A stretch of DNA of 64,000 bases from positions 310,001-374,000 of the forward strand of contig JASWJB010000002.1 of NCBI GenBank assembly GCA_032433595.1. The letters run 5' to 3'. The notes under the pieces were generated by a model. That model did not search any database. It had not been told where the DNA came from and saw only the letters and a list, made by a program, of their open reading frames with translations. A program made the translations under genes and the position numbers. This DNA is from Conoideocrella luteorostrata. Lineage: Eukaryota > Ascomycota > Sordariomycetes > Hypocreales > Clavicipitaceae. Below, in pieces: positions 10,647-22,038 of this stretch. How positions within the stretch are numbered: position 1 is the first letter of the stretch; every line of letters starts with the position of its first letter.

Positions 10647-11851
10647 TCACAGCGGTTTCCTTGCGACACACACCACTCTTGGGACGCATAAAGCACCTCC
10701 GGCTACAGACTCGTCATAGGCTTCCTCGACAAGACTAAGATATTTTGCTGCCAATTTAGAATGACCCAGCTCCCCCAAGCTCTGCGCAAACTCCTCTGTT
10801 ATGAGAAGATGTTGATCGTTGAAAGCTCTAGCTAACTCATTTCCATCTTCGAAGAAGTCTATCTTGGCATCAATAAAGCCCTCCTCGATACAGAAATCGG
10901 CAAACTGCACAGTCCAATCATGCTGACTATCCGCCCGCGACCACTCCCGAAGTTGGTCTAAAGCTAGCGTCTGCTGATCCGGATTTACCTTCTTGATCAA
11001 CGCGTTCACCGTATCGAGTTCATCCCACTGCAAGTAGCCGCCCGGCTTTAGTAACCTGTGCAAATTCTGAATAATAGGTCGGGAATCTTTTTCTTGAACC
11101 ACAAGGAGCAACAGTCTCGTGTGAACACAGTCGTATTTTCCAATAGGGTCGTCCGGCATATCCTCAAAAATATTCAAGCATTTCATATAAATATTTGGGG
11201 GAAGCCATGTCTGGTGAGGGGCCTGGCGAAGGTTATAATCCAAGCCGTGTAGATGTGCTTCTGGGAGCTGTCGGGATACATCGATAAGCCACATGCAGCT
11301 CCCAGAGGCTACATCAGCAATGCTGGCGGTTTGAGCGAGGCAAGGTAGGATTGCAGGATGGATGTTAAATTGAAGAGCGTCTTTCCAGAGGTAGAATTGG
11401 AGGTTGAGCCGTGCGGCGGCAGCGTGTCAGAGACTACTACTTGTGAGGGCATTCAGAAGCCACGTGATGTCGTGAGTCTAGTGACGCACCTCAGCCTATG
11501 GGAGGAGAATAGCATGCAGCTAGCAAACCCTTCACTGCGGGGTAACAGCGAAGCATAAGTAGGGAAGAAGGAGACCAGATTGTTAGAAGGCCAGAGATTA
11601 AGACCGTTCACAATACAGTGCTACCTTGCTGCTAAGAAGCTACGAATACTTCAGAAGTCTTGTCTATCACTCTGCTTTACCGGTTTCCCAAGTCGTGACA
11701 CAGCGTGACTACGATGGCGATCCAAAATGTAATCTTGGCCATCTACCAAGTTCCAGTCCGAACCTGAAAGCGATTTCTTCCTTTTTTTTAAATAAAAAAC
11801 GCGTTTGTTTGTATTGTTGGTGTGAAGCAGATGGAAACCTGGCGACGTCAT
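10647..11851 (-). pseudogene. SAM-dependent methyltransferase (LaeA/UMTA-like) disrupted by a solo LTR
   Basis: On the minus strand the N-terminal piece (from ATG 11851) ends DGQDYILDRHRSHA. After a 276-bp LTR it resumes AAARLNLQFYLWKDALQF, NIHPAILP and IADVASGSCMWLIDVSRQL (SAM motif I region). Next come GLDYN, DCVHTRLLL and LLKPGGYLQWDE, then a C-terminal half ending ARKPL. This is the layout of UMTA/LaeA-type methyltransferases often found at secondary-metabolite loci. Reading through the LTR meets a stop after about 20 residues, so the gene is inactive. Apart from the insertion it looks nearly undamaged, which suggests a fairly recent hit. The neighbouring PKS stub may be from the same lost cluster (inference). 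Confidence 0.82.
11425..11700 (+). mobile_element. Solo LTR, family LTR-B (copy 1), inside the methyltransferase gene
   Basis: A 276-bp element starts TGTCAGAGACTACTACTTG and ends CCAAGTCGTGACA. It is flanked by exact CAGCG duplications (11420-11424 and 11701-11705). It matches the copies at 18.65 and 31.03 kb along its length. Removing it rejoins the methyltransferase frame exactly. Confidence 0.94.
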
Positions 11852-12593
11852 TCAACTCATCTAACACGAACAAAATAATGATCAGCAAGACATTTCCTTC
11901 AACCTATCTGTCACACAAGTTATCTCAGCCCATCCGGGGTTTTCCAGGCCAATTCAGATTTTCTTCGGCCGATGATTTACGCTCAATAAATCAAGAAAAG
12001 CAAAGTCGCCGACCCGCCATGGTCAGCCTCACTGTACTGCCACATGAATGAGTGCCCGCGTCGGCCGATGCAAATACATGGAGGACAAGGCAGCCACCCC
12101 CTGTCCCCGGTCATAATTTGATGGACGTTATCATCCGTCAGCCGTCGGGCCAACTGGGCTTGGCTGGGGTGGCACATGCCTGATTACGGCCCATGCTGTT
12201 TGGAGGGTGAAATGCTTTGTAATGCAACCTGGCTGGCCCTTTCCGCGGAGTAAAACACTGTACTACTGTACTGATTTTCACCTCTTACTAACTTCCAATG
12301 CACGGGCCAATGCACAAACCAATGCCCGAAATTTCGGTGGGCGGAACCCTCCCTCACGCTGCGGACCAGCAACCAAACAAATCTACGTCATGTCATGTGT
12401 ATGACCTTTCCAGCTTACAAATACATCTCAATGAGAGAAGTGGGGTAAGAGAATGGATTTACAATCAAGGCAAGGTGTATACTATACGGACGTCTATTTT
12501 TAAGGGTGGTCTCCTCCAAAGTATAAAGTGGCTGTGACTTCCCTACGACGAATGACACTTGGACGGCACTCCATCACACAAATCACTGCAACA

Positions 12594-13599
12594 ATGGCTT
12601 CTTTCTTTATCACAGGCGCATCTAGAGGTTTAGGACAAGAGCTTGTACGCGAGCTTGTTACTCGTCCAGCCTCGGAGGTTAGCAAAGTCATCGCATCTGC
12701 TCGCGGAAACTCCCCCGCCCTAGAGGAGCTTGTTAAGAATTCTGCTGGTCGAGTCGCCGTTGTTCAACTTGATGTTACTAACAAAGAATCTATAAAGAAA
12801 GCAGTGGTTGAGGCTGAAAGGATCCTGGGAGGTAGAGGACTGGATATCTTGATCAATAATGCCGGAATATGCCAATATGCTGCTGGCGGTGCAAAGTCCA
12901 TGTAAGACTTCCCTTTCCCTTCCTCCCCTCCTAGAGATGCTTCTTGCTTGGTGGTGGATCGACTAATAACGTCCAAGAACAATTATAGGGAAAATCTTCA
13001 AGAAAATTTCACAATCAACGTCTTTGGCGTTCATTGGGTAACTCAGGAATTTCTCCCGCTACTGCGCAAAGGCAACATGAAGAAGGTCGCCAACATGTGA
13101 GCAAATGAGCCGGAATGAAGTCCCTTCCTCATCTCATCCTCACTTCATCCTAACGTAATTAAACCCAGGACAACCAGCTTGGCGTCAACTACGTTGGCTC
13201 GCGATGCCATGGCTCTCCCCGCACCTGCTTACAAGATCTCTAAAGCAGCGATGAACGCCCTCACGGTGCAGTACGCTCTTGATCACGAAAAGGAGGGCTT
13301 CTCTTTTATCGCACTCTGCCCCGGTGTAAGCAATAGGCCCCTCCCCTTCCCCGAGGGCTCTCGGCCCAGCCCCATATCATTTTTCCACAATGACTAAACT
13401 GTATGGTTACTTGCAGTGGCTAAAAACCGATATCGGTGGGGGCGACATGGCAGATCTAACTGCGGCGGAGGGCGCCAAGGCATCTTTAGATCTCATTTTT
13501 AAACCCGGTCAGGAACTAAATGGACAGATGCCAAAAGTTTTAGTCAGGGGCTGGGAGAATAAGAGCCACAAGTATGACGGGACTAATGTTCCGTGGTAG
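12594..13599 (+). CDS. Short-chain dehydrogenase/reductase (SDR), classical type
   Basis: NAD(P)-dependent oxidoreductase of the sniffer/C-factor-like SDR group. Four exons (12594-12901, 12989-13096, 13169-13325 and 13417-13599) join in frame to 251 residues, the standard SDR length. The cofactor motif TGASRGLG is at residues 7-14, NNAG at 88-91 and the catalytic YKISK at 160-164, with Ser near 142. Introns have good GTAAGA/GTGAGC/GTAAGC donors. The start ATG (MASFFITG) is chosen because the Rossmann fold follows immediately; the frame is open further upstream. It appears intact. Substrate unknown. Confidence 0.88.
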
Positions 13600-15071
13600 C
13601 GGTAGTTAACATGTCATCACGGCTTATCTAGTCCCAACAAACGCACAAGTTTTCAGTTGTAATTCGAGTGTACATTGCATCAGTTCTAATCTAAATTGTT
13701 GATGACATGAGATGGTAGTATGTTTTGCCTTTCTAATGCTTCAGAGGAAATACCCTGAAACCTGGTCTGGGACGACGAGGCAGAAGGTCACGCGTTTTTC
13801 TTGAGTCGCTAGCCGTCAAAGCCCAATGCTTCTAGCTTGTTTCAAGATGCAAACCCTAAAGCAAGAGAAAGAATAGCTATAGACAGACGACAAAGGTGAA
13901 ACAATGCTGTCGCAATCAAAATAGACAGCAATAGCATATTCTGCGACCGGTGAACCAATCACATCCAAGTAGCTACGCACCTAGGAGGCTGCCATTTCGG
14001 CCTCTCTTGAACAAGATAAATTGCGAATTATCCTGACTGCCAGGTGCAAAGGTATGTTTCAGGCTCGCAATCTGGAGAGCCCAAAATCAAACGAGCGCTT
14101 GGTCTCGAGGCTTGGCGCGAGCTGGTCTTTTGAAGCGACTCGATCGCTATCTCCAATCTATCAAATGTAAGTCAGTCACGCTCGATAGCGGCATTCTCCA
14201 AGGTTTGCCCCGTGGAAATGACTTATTGTGTCGGCAAGTTGTTGTATTTGTGACCATGATAAAGATTAAAGTGTCAATTAAGTGTTGTGACACGAGAAAT
14301 ACGGTCCATAGATGACTCCGGAGACACATCCCGTTAAAGCTCAATTTACTTGTCACGGTTTTTAAATTCAGTACACTAGTCATTTAGAACTAGGTGGAAC
14401 CAATCCATATTACTTATGCGGGAGAATTCATCGGAATGCAGAATATCGTAGCTGTTCTTTTTCGGCTAGTTATTGAAGTAGAATGCCAAGCGGGACTGAC
14501 TCTTAAACGGACTTGGCTCTTGCACGATCCTGACTCTTATACGACCCTGACTCTTACACGGACCTGACTTTTATACTATCCTGACCCTTGGCATATTTGA
14601 TTAGTCACGCAGTTTCGTAGTTTCGTATCAATCTATTGTGGATTCTGCCACCTCCACTTTACCTGAAACTGTGTCTTACAGTTAAGAATCGCAGGATAGG
14701 AATTACGCAATCGTCCGATATATCGCTAGCTAGCATACAGCTATAAGACGAAGTTTTAATTCCTCGTTAATTAGCTAGTGGTCAAGGACTTCTCCACTAA
14801 CTGAATCAAACATAACTGCTCTGTGGGACACTGTCCGTGCATTCGCTTCCTGAACGGAATGAGGTGAAAAGTCGGCTTGTGCTGAGAGTCAGTTTAAGAT
14901 TATTGCCTATAAGCTCTCAATGGGAAGATTTAATGCCAAATAGCTCAGCTCGTACGGCAAGTACATATATGAGCTTCCTCCGTGCTGTTCTCCCCAATCT
15001 CATTAGCTCAAACCAATACACAGCAAGCCACAGAGAAGCCAAACCGAAGTCTTAAGCCTCAATATTTCACT
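13600..15071. other. Intergenic stretch with a 17-bp minisatellite
   Basis: No gene is recognised. It contains the tandem repeat described separately (14496-14597) and AT-rich sequence upstream of the ADP-ribosyltransferase-like gene. Confidence 0.5.
14496..14597 (+). repeat. 17-bp tandem repeat, about six units
   Basis: Units are variants of CTGACTCTTAYACGRMC: five full 17-base units at 14496, 14513, 14530, 14547 and 14564, then a degenerate sixth. It is a minisatellite about 475 bases upstream of the secreted ADP-ribosyltransferase-like gene. Confidence 0.85.
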
Positions 15072-15998
15072 ATGAAGCACTCATTTGGAGCCAACTTGGC
15101 GTTCTTCGTTCTAACCAGTCCTTTCTGGCTCGGCAGTACACACGTTTTGCCGGGTGACCAACGATCAACCTCACCCGCTGATCCAACAATATCGGGTCCA
15201 TCCGGGAAGGAGCGAAGGCAGTGGCAGTTGTATGATGAGAACCCACCTGAACCGCCAGCAGTTGTCTTTAGAGGCGATTCCCGATCCCCCGAGCAGCTAC
15301 GTGCGCTTGGAGGAATACCGACTGAATTCGGTGGACCGCTAAACGATAATGAATCATACAGCTTGATGGCTCATCATCGCGCTGCATGTGACTTGGGTAA
15401 ATGCCTTTCGGCTTACACTTCGACGGGAAGAGCATTCGGGAGCGCATTGCTGTTTGCAGGAGGCGAAGATCGTAGGAAAAAGGTTGATGGTTGGATGTAT
15501 AAGATTCATGCCACCCCAAATATGATCGACATGGATTACTCTGGGTTTGAGCTTACATATTTCATGGAAACGGAATTCTCGGCTCTCGGGGGCATACGAT
15601 GGGACCAGATTGAAGGGTGGATGCCTGCACCAGCGAGCACTTACGAATTCATCAAGAAAAAGGCATTAAATGAAGTTACATTTGAGGATTTTCAGCGACA
15701 AACTCGTCAAGATTGGCCAAAAGCTTGGATCGCGAATCCCGAGTACAACAAAAAATACGATTCCTACCTAGCGAGCAAAGGGCAACCCCAGCTTTCGGGC
15801 GACGAGAAAAATCTCAAAACCCACGGAAAAATGTCTCTTAAAGAGTATGCGGTGGAATTTATGAAAAAGAACGGAGAGAGTGTAGGATGGAGTGGTGGAA
15901 ATTCTCCATTCCTCAATTTAACCGCTCCGGCCAAGCCATGGAGTGGTAAATCGCCCCTAAACGACACAAGCGCTGCATTTCCAAACAAATCCCGCTAA
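15072..15998 (+). CDS. Secreted heat-labile enterotoxin A-like putative ADP-ribosyltransferase
   Basis: This family (enterotoxin_a) transfers ADP-ribose to target proteins. It is expanded in insect-associated and other ascomycetes, where most members are uncharacterised. The single exon encodes 308 residues. The chosen ATG gives a hydrophobic signal peptide (about residues 1-25); the longer open frame upstream lacks one. The NAD-binding Arg lies in VVFRGDSR (R67), an ST pair in YTSTGRAF (S117-T118), and the catalytic ExE in METEFSALGG (E166 and E168), so all three core motifs are present. A Lys/Asp-rich C-terminal region follows (about 200-308). No B-subunit gene is nearby. A minisatellite lies upstream, and there is no sign of frameshift. 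Host or prey target cannot be inferred. Confidence 0.8.
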   Translation: MKHSFGANLAFFVLTSPFWLGSTHVLPGDQRSTSPADPTISGPSGKERRQWQLYDENPPEPPAVVFRGDSRSPEQLRALGGIPTEFGGPLNDNESYSLMAHHRAACDLGKCLSAYTSTGRAFGSALLFAGGEDRRKKVDGWMYKIHATPNMIDMDYSGFELTYFMETEFSALGGIRWDQIEGWMPAPASTYEFIKKKALNEVTFEDFQRQTRQDWPKAWIANPEYNKKYDSYLASKGQPQLSGDEKNLKTHGKMSLKEYAVEFMKKNGESVGWSGGNSPFLNLTAPAKPWSGKSPLNDTSAAFPNKSR

Positions 15999-16487
15999 AG
16001 AATTTAGAACTGAAATTCTTGTAGCAAGGCTATATAAGTGTAGTTGATGATTTAGGGTATTTGCTTTGGAAAGAAAAGCATTCGCTAGAATTAAGACAAT
16101 CCAACGTGGCCAATCTGTCGGGTAACGAGGGGGGTTTAGGGGGGCGGGTGTATGTATCCAGTCATCCGCGGGAGAGCTACGGAAGAGAGGGAAAAGTTAT
16201 TATCGTTAGGGTATAAAATGGGGCATTTTGGAAGGAGTTAGATGGTTCAGAACTGAGAACAGTCGTCTTTATCACTATTAGTATCATCAAAATACATGCA
16301 TTTGGCCCCGTAAGTCAGGCTCAAGCTGCTTCCAACGTCTCAACAATCGCCGACAGGCTCATCCTCGCCCTTGCGCAACAGCTGCCAGCGTCGTGCATCA
16401 TGGACTAGAAACACTGTCGTAGACCTAGCCGCATTGTGCAAGTCTGCAGTATTCTCATATTTTATATTCTCCGCCCTCTGCTCGCTT

Positions 16488-16642
16488 GTCACAGAACATC
16501 GTAAATTCCATTATCGCCGACTTTCCTATTAGTCAGACTAGCTAGAATTTATGTATAAAAAGTACTAGTTTCCTCGCTCAGAATAAGCAGAAGACAAGGA
16601 AAATTCCATTCATGAGACATCCATAACTACTCACTTATGACA
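16488..16642 (+). repeat. ~155-bp dispersed repeat with TGTCA...TGACA ends (copy 2)
   Basis: It starts TGTCACAGAACATCGTAAAT and ends ACTCACTTATGACA, aligning with 3618-3773 through most of its length (shared ATTTATNTATAAA and AGAAGACAAGGA blocks). Flanking pentamers (TCGCT and TCATT) do not match exactly, so no target duplication is claimed. Confidence 0.7.
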
Positions 16643-17726
16643 TCATTAGAGTGCGCGCATTCTGAAATGTAACTGTCAGCGACGACCACTTCTAGTCCAT
16701 AACCAAGTTTCTTCTCCAATCTGTAATTTGTATCGCCGCAAAGAAGAGCATCTCCAACCTGAGCATAATGGCAAGGAAGCTAAAATATGCCCATTGCACG
16801 AGTTCCTGCTTCGTGCCTGTGACATAACCCTCCATGTTTGCCGCAGCCTCCGTCGTCGCTTTTACCCACAATTCCACCGACTTGGCTTGTCTGCACTGGC
16901 GTAGCCGTCGACAAAATTTTGACCTACAAACTACTAAACTCCTCGGCTGAGAAGTCATAAAACTCAAATATACACTAAGGTGTATATCAACGATCAGTGG
17001 TTAGGTTGCTTGATGATTCCGCCTATGCCTCATGCGGATATGCCATGCGCCTGCCCGAGACGCAGACGCCGCAGTAACTCTTCTATATTTATCGGAAGAC
17101 TTATAATACACCTATTATGCTATGTGAGGCTAGGTTTATAGAACAATTTAACTCAGCGGAAAATAGTAGAAATAGATAAAATTGATAATATCTGATGCCT
17201 TCTAAGCCCACATGGAATTCCTTCAATAATCTAGCTATTTATGGCACTGATATTCCTAACAGAAGCAATTCTCATCGCAACAGAAACACGCCAAGTGCAC
17301 AATATCGCATTCAACGAATATTTCCGCCAATGATGCTTACCTCGGAAGGGAGCCGTCGCTTTTTGGCTGTCATGCTGGTATTGTCAGCTCGCTCCTCTGT
17401 CGTATGCTGCCTCTGCATGGAGGCTCACTGGAGATCTCGCAACATGGTTGCTGCCGAACAATTGGTCTAGTACTTGTCCCTCGTGTCCTCCGTACTCAGT
17501 AAAGGCTTGAGGGGGTGGGGGGAAACGAAGTCAAGCTACCGTTTTTTACCAGTGGACCGACTCACGTTTCTGATACCAGGGCTATATCTGGAGCACATCG
17601 CCCTGCTCTTATCCCAGTCGTCAGTCCCAACAAGTCTGTTCTTATACAGCTCGAGGTTTGTTACTACCGTGGCCTCCTAGATGATACTAGATCTTATGCC
17701 GGCTGATTTCATCGACATGATACGCG
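16643..17726. other. Intergenic stretch, no gene recognised
   Basis: A minus-strand open frame at 16692-16967 has no ATG start and matches nothing I know. AT-rich sequence follows to 17200. Nothing else is supported. Confidence 0.4.
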
Positions 17727-18335
17727 CAGGGAAAGCTTCGGATTGCTAATTGTGCTGCTGCTGCTAACGATGCTGCTGTTAATAATAATACTGAAAAAAA
17801 TGCCCTTGTTTGCGATGCTGCTGCTCGAGGGTTTTGTTACCTGATTATTTTACTGCTAATAATGCTGCTGCCGATGAATGCTTTGCCACACACTGCTTCT
17901 GGCGATGACGCGGCTGCCAATAATGCTGCTGCTAATGATGTTGCTGTTGGTTATGTCGCTGCTGCTCTTATCGCTAATACTGCTGCTGAGTAGGGTTTTG
18001 TTACTTGACGATGCTGCTGTTGCTGCTGTTGCTGCGGAGGAGGATTTTGTTACCTGAAGATAACGCTACGGATGATGTTGCTGCTGATAATGTTGTAGAA
18101 GAGGGTTTTTTCTAGTGATGATGCTTCTATCGACGTTTATTGGCTAAATATGCTGCTTAAGGACGAGGATTTTGCTATCGGACGATGTTGTTGCGGACGA
18201 TGCCGAATGCTGATGAAGTTGATGATGATTTTTGTTACCTGACAATACTGCTATGGATAAGCTGCTGGCCGGGGTTTATTATCTAACACTACTGCTACTG
18301 ATGATGCTGCTGCTAACAGCGCTGCTAAAAAAGGT
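17727..18335 (+). repeat. Degenerate GCTGCT-rich minisatellite, units of roughly 50-60 bp
   Basis: Blocks of GATGCTGCTGCT alternate with a recurring GAGGGTTTTGTTACCTGA-like core, seen near 17828, 17990, 18042, 18101, 18161, 18222 and 18269. Later spacing is about 50-60 bases. Frames are broken by stops, so it is not coding now. The first ~50 bases (CAGGGAAAGCTTCGGATT then GCTGCT text) recur in inverse orientation at 30888-30940. Confidence 0.7.
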
Positions 18336-18652
18336 CTCACAGCCTTGCAATAAAAGTGCAGGTTCGCAGCAAATGTGCGTTCAATTTTGGAGGACGTGAC
18401 GCCGCTTTTGGAGGACAATTTTCAGAGCGCTGGGCTAACCGCCGGCTAACCCCACCCACCCACACGCAGGCACAGAGATCTATTAGCACGGCCCTTGATC
18501 CATTTTAAGCTACGAATTTGTCGTTCGAAATTGCAGTGAAGGTTAGCTCCCTTGGTGGGGATGCAACCCTTGGGAGGAGTTGAAATTGCAGCGAAGGCTC
18601 TGTCGACACCGCAGAGGATGACCCTCACGTGAGTTTTGGACTTGGCCGGATT

Positions 18653-19127
18653 TGTCAGAGACCACCACCTGTGAGGGCATTCAGCGATCCCAGCGGTGCC
18701 GTGATGCACCTAAGGCTACTGGAGGGAGAGTATTATGCAGCTAGCAAACTCGTCGCTGCGGGGGTAGCGACGAGCATAAGAAGAGAGGAGAGGACCAAAT
18801 CTTTAGGAGGTCAGAGATTAAGACTGCCAACAATAGTGTTGGAATCCAGCCGTCAAGCACAATAGGAAGCACGGAGCGGATTACGTGGTCACCTTTCGGC
18901 CATGATATTTATACGGCGATATCGAGCTTTCCACCTGGACTTGTTTTCCTCTTCTTAGACATACATAGATTATTAAATATATTGCAGTTTTACCGCACGA
19001 GGCATTGATACCCCCTACACAACACCCTGTGCAACCCACAAATAGAGCGCTACCTTGCTGCTACGAAGTAACGAATACATCAGGAGTCTTGTTCATCGCT
19101 CTGCTATATCAGAACCCAGTCGTGACA
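18653..19127 (+). mobile_element. Solo LTR, family LTR-B (copy 2), split by a nested LTR-A
   Basis: It starts TGTCAGAGACCACCACCTG at 18653 and ends CCAGTCGTGACA at 19127. Flanks GGATT (18648-18652) and GAATT (19128-19132) form a target duplication with one transition. The LTR-A at 18837-19040 plus its duplication interrupts it; without that insert its length matches the other LTR-B copies. Confidence 0.9.
18837..19040 (+). mobile_element. Solo LTR, family LTR-A (copy 5), nested in LTR-B
   Basis: A 204-bp element starts TGTTGGAATCCAGCCGTCAAG and ends GTGCAACCCACA. Exact duplications AATAG lie at 18832-18836 and 19041-19045. The nesting shows that this LTR-A insertion happened after LTR-B copy 2 was in place. 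Confidence 0.95.
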
Positions 19128-19132
19128 GAATT

Positions 19133-20070
19133 GATCCGATCGAATGATTCAGCTGCAAGAAGAGGTTCAGCCTACCTATCGAAGTGAATTAAGGAGTTTC
19201 CCTTTCACTATGTGTAAGACACCAGTAACGTGTGCGGTGACTGTGTGCTTCGGGTCGACAAACTAGCATTTAAGGAAGTCGTGGCCTCCGCCAAACATAT
19301 TTCTAGAGGTAAGGTATATTGTTCAAAATAACACTTTACTTTCCATACCCGGTGACGAGTACCTACTGGCACGGTTTGATCACGATGTCGCATGATGCAA
19401 AATTTCTCCTCTAACAGACCCTTCTGAGTCCGTTCATTCACATTCCTTCCAGCACCATTAGTGCCGATTCCGCTCAGGCATCCACATAACCGTACCATTC
19501 AACAACTTCAATTCCGACGTCTTTCGCACACGCTATCTATGCCTGGCTGGAGCCGTCAAACAGTTTTTCAAAGACGAAATTCACAAAGGCACTGTCATCA
19601 CAACAAGACAGACACCCATCTACAAATCTTGAGGCACAGTTGGTCACTGCGGATCGAGTCACTTTCGAGGTGTCAGCGAAACCCATCTTCTCGCCCCCAA
19701 CATCGGGCGTTTCGCGGTGTTTAACCCATTGGTACTAGTGCATGTCATCCCTGTGAGTAGTGTAGACATGTCATGTCTATTTTTAACCAATAGAGACATG
19801 TCGTATCACGGGGTTTTTTCCCACCATTATCTGACCAACGAGGAGGTGAGACACAAAAGGTACCTAGAGCCGCTTAGCCACCGCTTCGTTGCCTCGCACT
19901 GCCTCAACCTCTCCCCTCCCTTCTAATTAGTATAGGAAATAAACAGCATGCTTTTACTATGGGGCCAAAGCAAAGTCTTTTTATCCTGATCAACAGCCGC
20001 CCTTGGATCGCTCCAGGTTTCTCTACGTTGCCTCCCCCCCACCCCCCTAATAGCGCACCGAAGGATAGCA
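19133..20070. other. Intergenic stretch upstream of the membrane-protein gene
   Basis: No gene is recognised. Two GACATGTC palindromes flank an ACCAAT box (about 19766-19801), about 270 bases before the next start codon. They are possible promoter elements, without further support. Confidence 0.35.
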
Positions 20071-22038
20071 ATGGAGCCCGTACAGCGCAAGCCACTTGGA
20101 TACACCAAAATCCCCTCTCCTCAGAACCAAGACGAACCTGCTTACCCACAACTAAAGACAGTGCGATGGGCCCTTAGCTGGAGACCGGCGGCCACGATGT
20201 TCGGCCTCCTCGGCCTGGGCATCTCATCTGCTCTGGGCCACCATTTCTTTAACAAGTCGCTGGATTCAAAGCCCACCAGAACTGCAGAGATATATGGCCC
20301 CAGCTGGGGTAACCAGCAGCGGATTGGGCGGTATGGTCTGGCGTTGGCCTTCCTTACCAAGACCCTGCTTGCAGGTGCCGTCGCCTTTGCATACAAGCAA
20401 CACATCTGGACAAACTTTCGCCAGCGGCCGTATTCATTGTGTGGCCTTAATTCCATGTATGACGCCACCAGTAACATCTTTGCATTTGCTAGCGGCGAGT
20501 TCCTCGGGAAGGCAACGGTTGCATCACTGCTCGCTGCCTTGGTATGGTAAGCTGCGCTCACCTTGGGACATAGAACTTGGTCCCGCCTTGATCCCGAGTT
20601 AAATGGCTGATTTTGTATTCTCAGGACGATCCCTCTCTCGGCCTTGATCACTCCCTCCTCTCTCGTTATGGTTTTATCAACGCAAAACATCTCGACCACA
20701 ATGAGTGTGCCAACTCTCAACTTCAATGACACGTCTCTCTACTACTTTGCAGGCATGGTTGGCGATGTTGCGCCTCTTCTCACAAGGACCACCTCATCCG
20801 CGGCGTCTTCGGCCAGGATTCTTCCCATGGTGGCCGTGGCATTTAATGCGTCATATAACCTTCGATTTGATGGGCCGTCCCTGAAATGCGACACAGCCAA
20901 TGGGTCCACACTGGAGGTCATTGACCGTGTTTTCAACATGACTAAAAAGGCCATGGGCGGCGACGGAGGCCAGGCTGCCTACTTAGCCTTTACGCCTGCA
21001 CCTACTTTGTTTGGTTCATCTAATGCCAATCTTAGTGATGACATTTATTCGAAGTTTGTTGCCGACTGCGTTATGGGAGAATCGGACTGTACCCTTCTGC
21101 CCAACGACGACCCTACTACTATGCTGCCTATCCTGGCTCGGGCGAACGAGGAGCGGTTGTGTTGCTCGCTCCAGAATACTAGCTATTCCGTTACCTTTCG
21201 CTCCACTGGGCAATCTCAGAACCTCATACAGTACGCGTTCCACTGGAAAGGAATGACGTCAAACTTTGCTTTCTTGAAGGCATCTCAAGCAATAGCAAAT
21301 CTGCTCAACGGCATGATTGGGGGACGAGCAAACAATCCGAATATGGCAAATAGCGGCCCGGAGCTCCACCTTAGAACTATGCGGACTCGAATTATGGATA
21401 CAGCTCTCATTGGCATTGTCAACACATCTCAAGCAGGCACTCCTCAATTACAGCGAGAACTGCCCCCGGTCCCGTCGCAGGACCAAGCTCTAAGTCGCAA
21501 TATGTCCCTCGGCAAACTTATCGAGGAGCTGTCTAGAAATCAGACTCTAAGCCTGTTCAGCGACTCTCGGTTTTGGTAAGCGACGGTTCAAGCGTAGAAT
21601 AGCACATGACAACATTAACCTTACTCTAACCCCATTGTTACTAGGTCTCAGGACGGCGCTAGAGTCGCCGTCGACCAAAGCCTCACGATCACTCGGTGGC
21701 ATTACCAAAGTCGTAACCTTTGGCTTGCCTACGGCCTCGCTATCTCAGCTGCCACGGTCGGCGCGCTTCTTGGCTTAAGAGCCTTGCACTTGAACGGCGT
21801 GGCCTACGACACGAGTTTCAGCACCACTCTGCTCACAACTCGTAATATCACCTTAGATCAACTTGCTTTGGGCTCCTCCCTCGGCGCACAGCCAGTGAAT
21901 GAGGATGTACTTAAGACAAAGCTGATGTTTGGTGTTCTGAAGAAGTCACCACAAGAAAGTAGCCCTTGCGTGGCGCATGCAGCGTTCGGACTTGAGGCCG
22001 AAGTGTCCAGGATACAAAAGGGACAGCTTCTTGAATAG
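20071..22038 (+). CDS. Large fungal multi-pass membrane protein of unknown function (often named formylmethionine deformylase-like)
   Basis: Three exons (20071-20546, 20625-21575 and 21645-22038) join in frame to 606 residues, with GTAAGC/GTAAGC donors and TTCTCAG/TTACTAG acceptors. Hydrophobic segments lie near residues 43-60 (TMFGLLGLGISSALG), 105-125 (ALAFLTKTLLAGAVAFAY) and 140-175. A long, probably extracytoplasmic loop has many N-x-S/T sites and Cys residues. A last membrane segment is near 510-530 (LWLAYGLAISAATVGALLGL). The architecture matches a fungal-only family annotated by inheritance as formylmethionine deformylase-like, although no deformylase motif (HExxH) is visible. Function unknown. 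The gene appears intact. Confidence 0.8.

Noticed and set aside
16692..16967. Minus-strand 91-residue frame with a hydrophobic segment
   Set aside because: No ATG start, no conserved motif and no intron structure.
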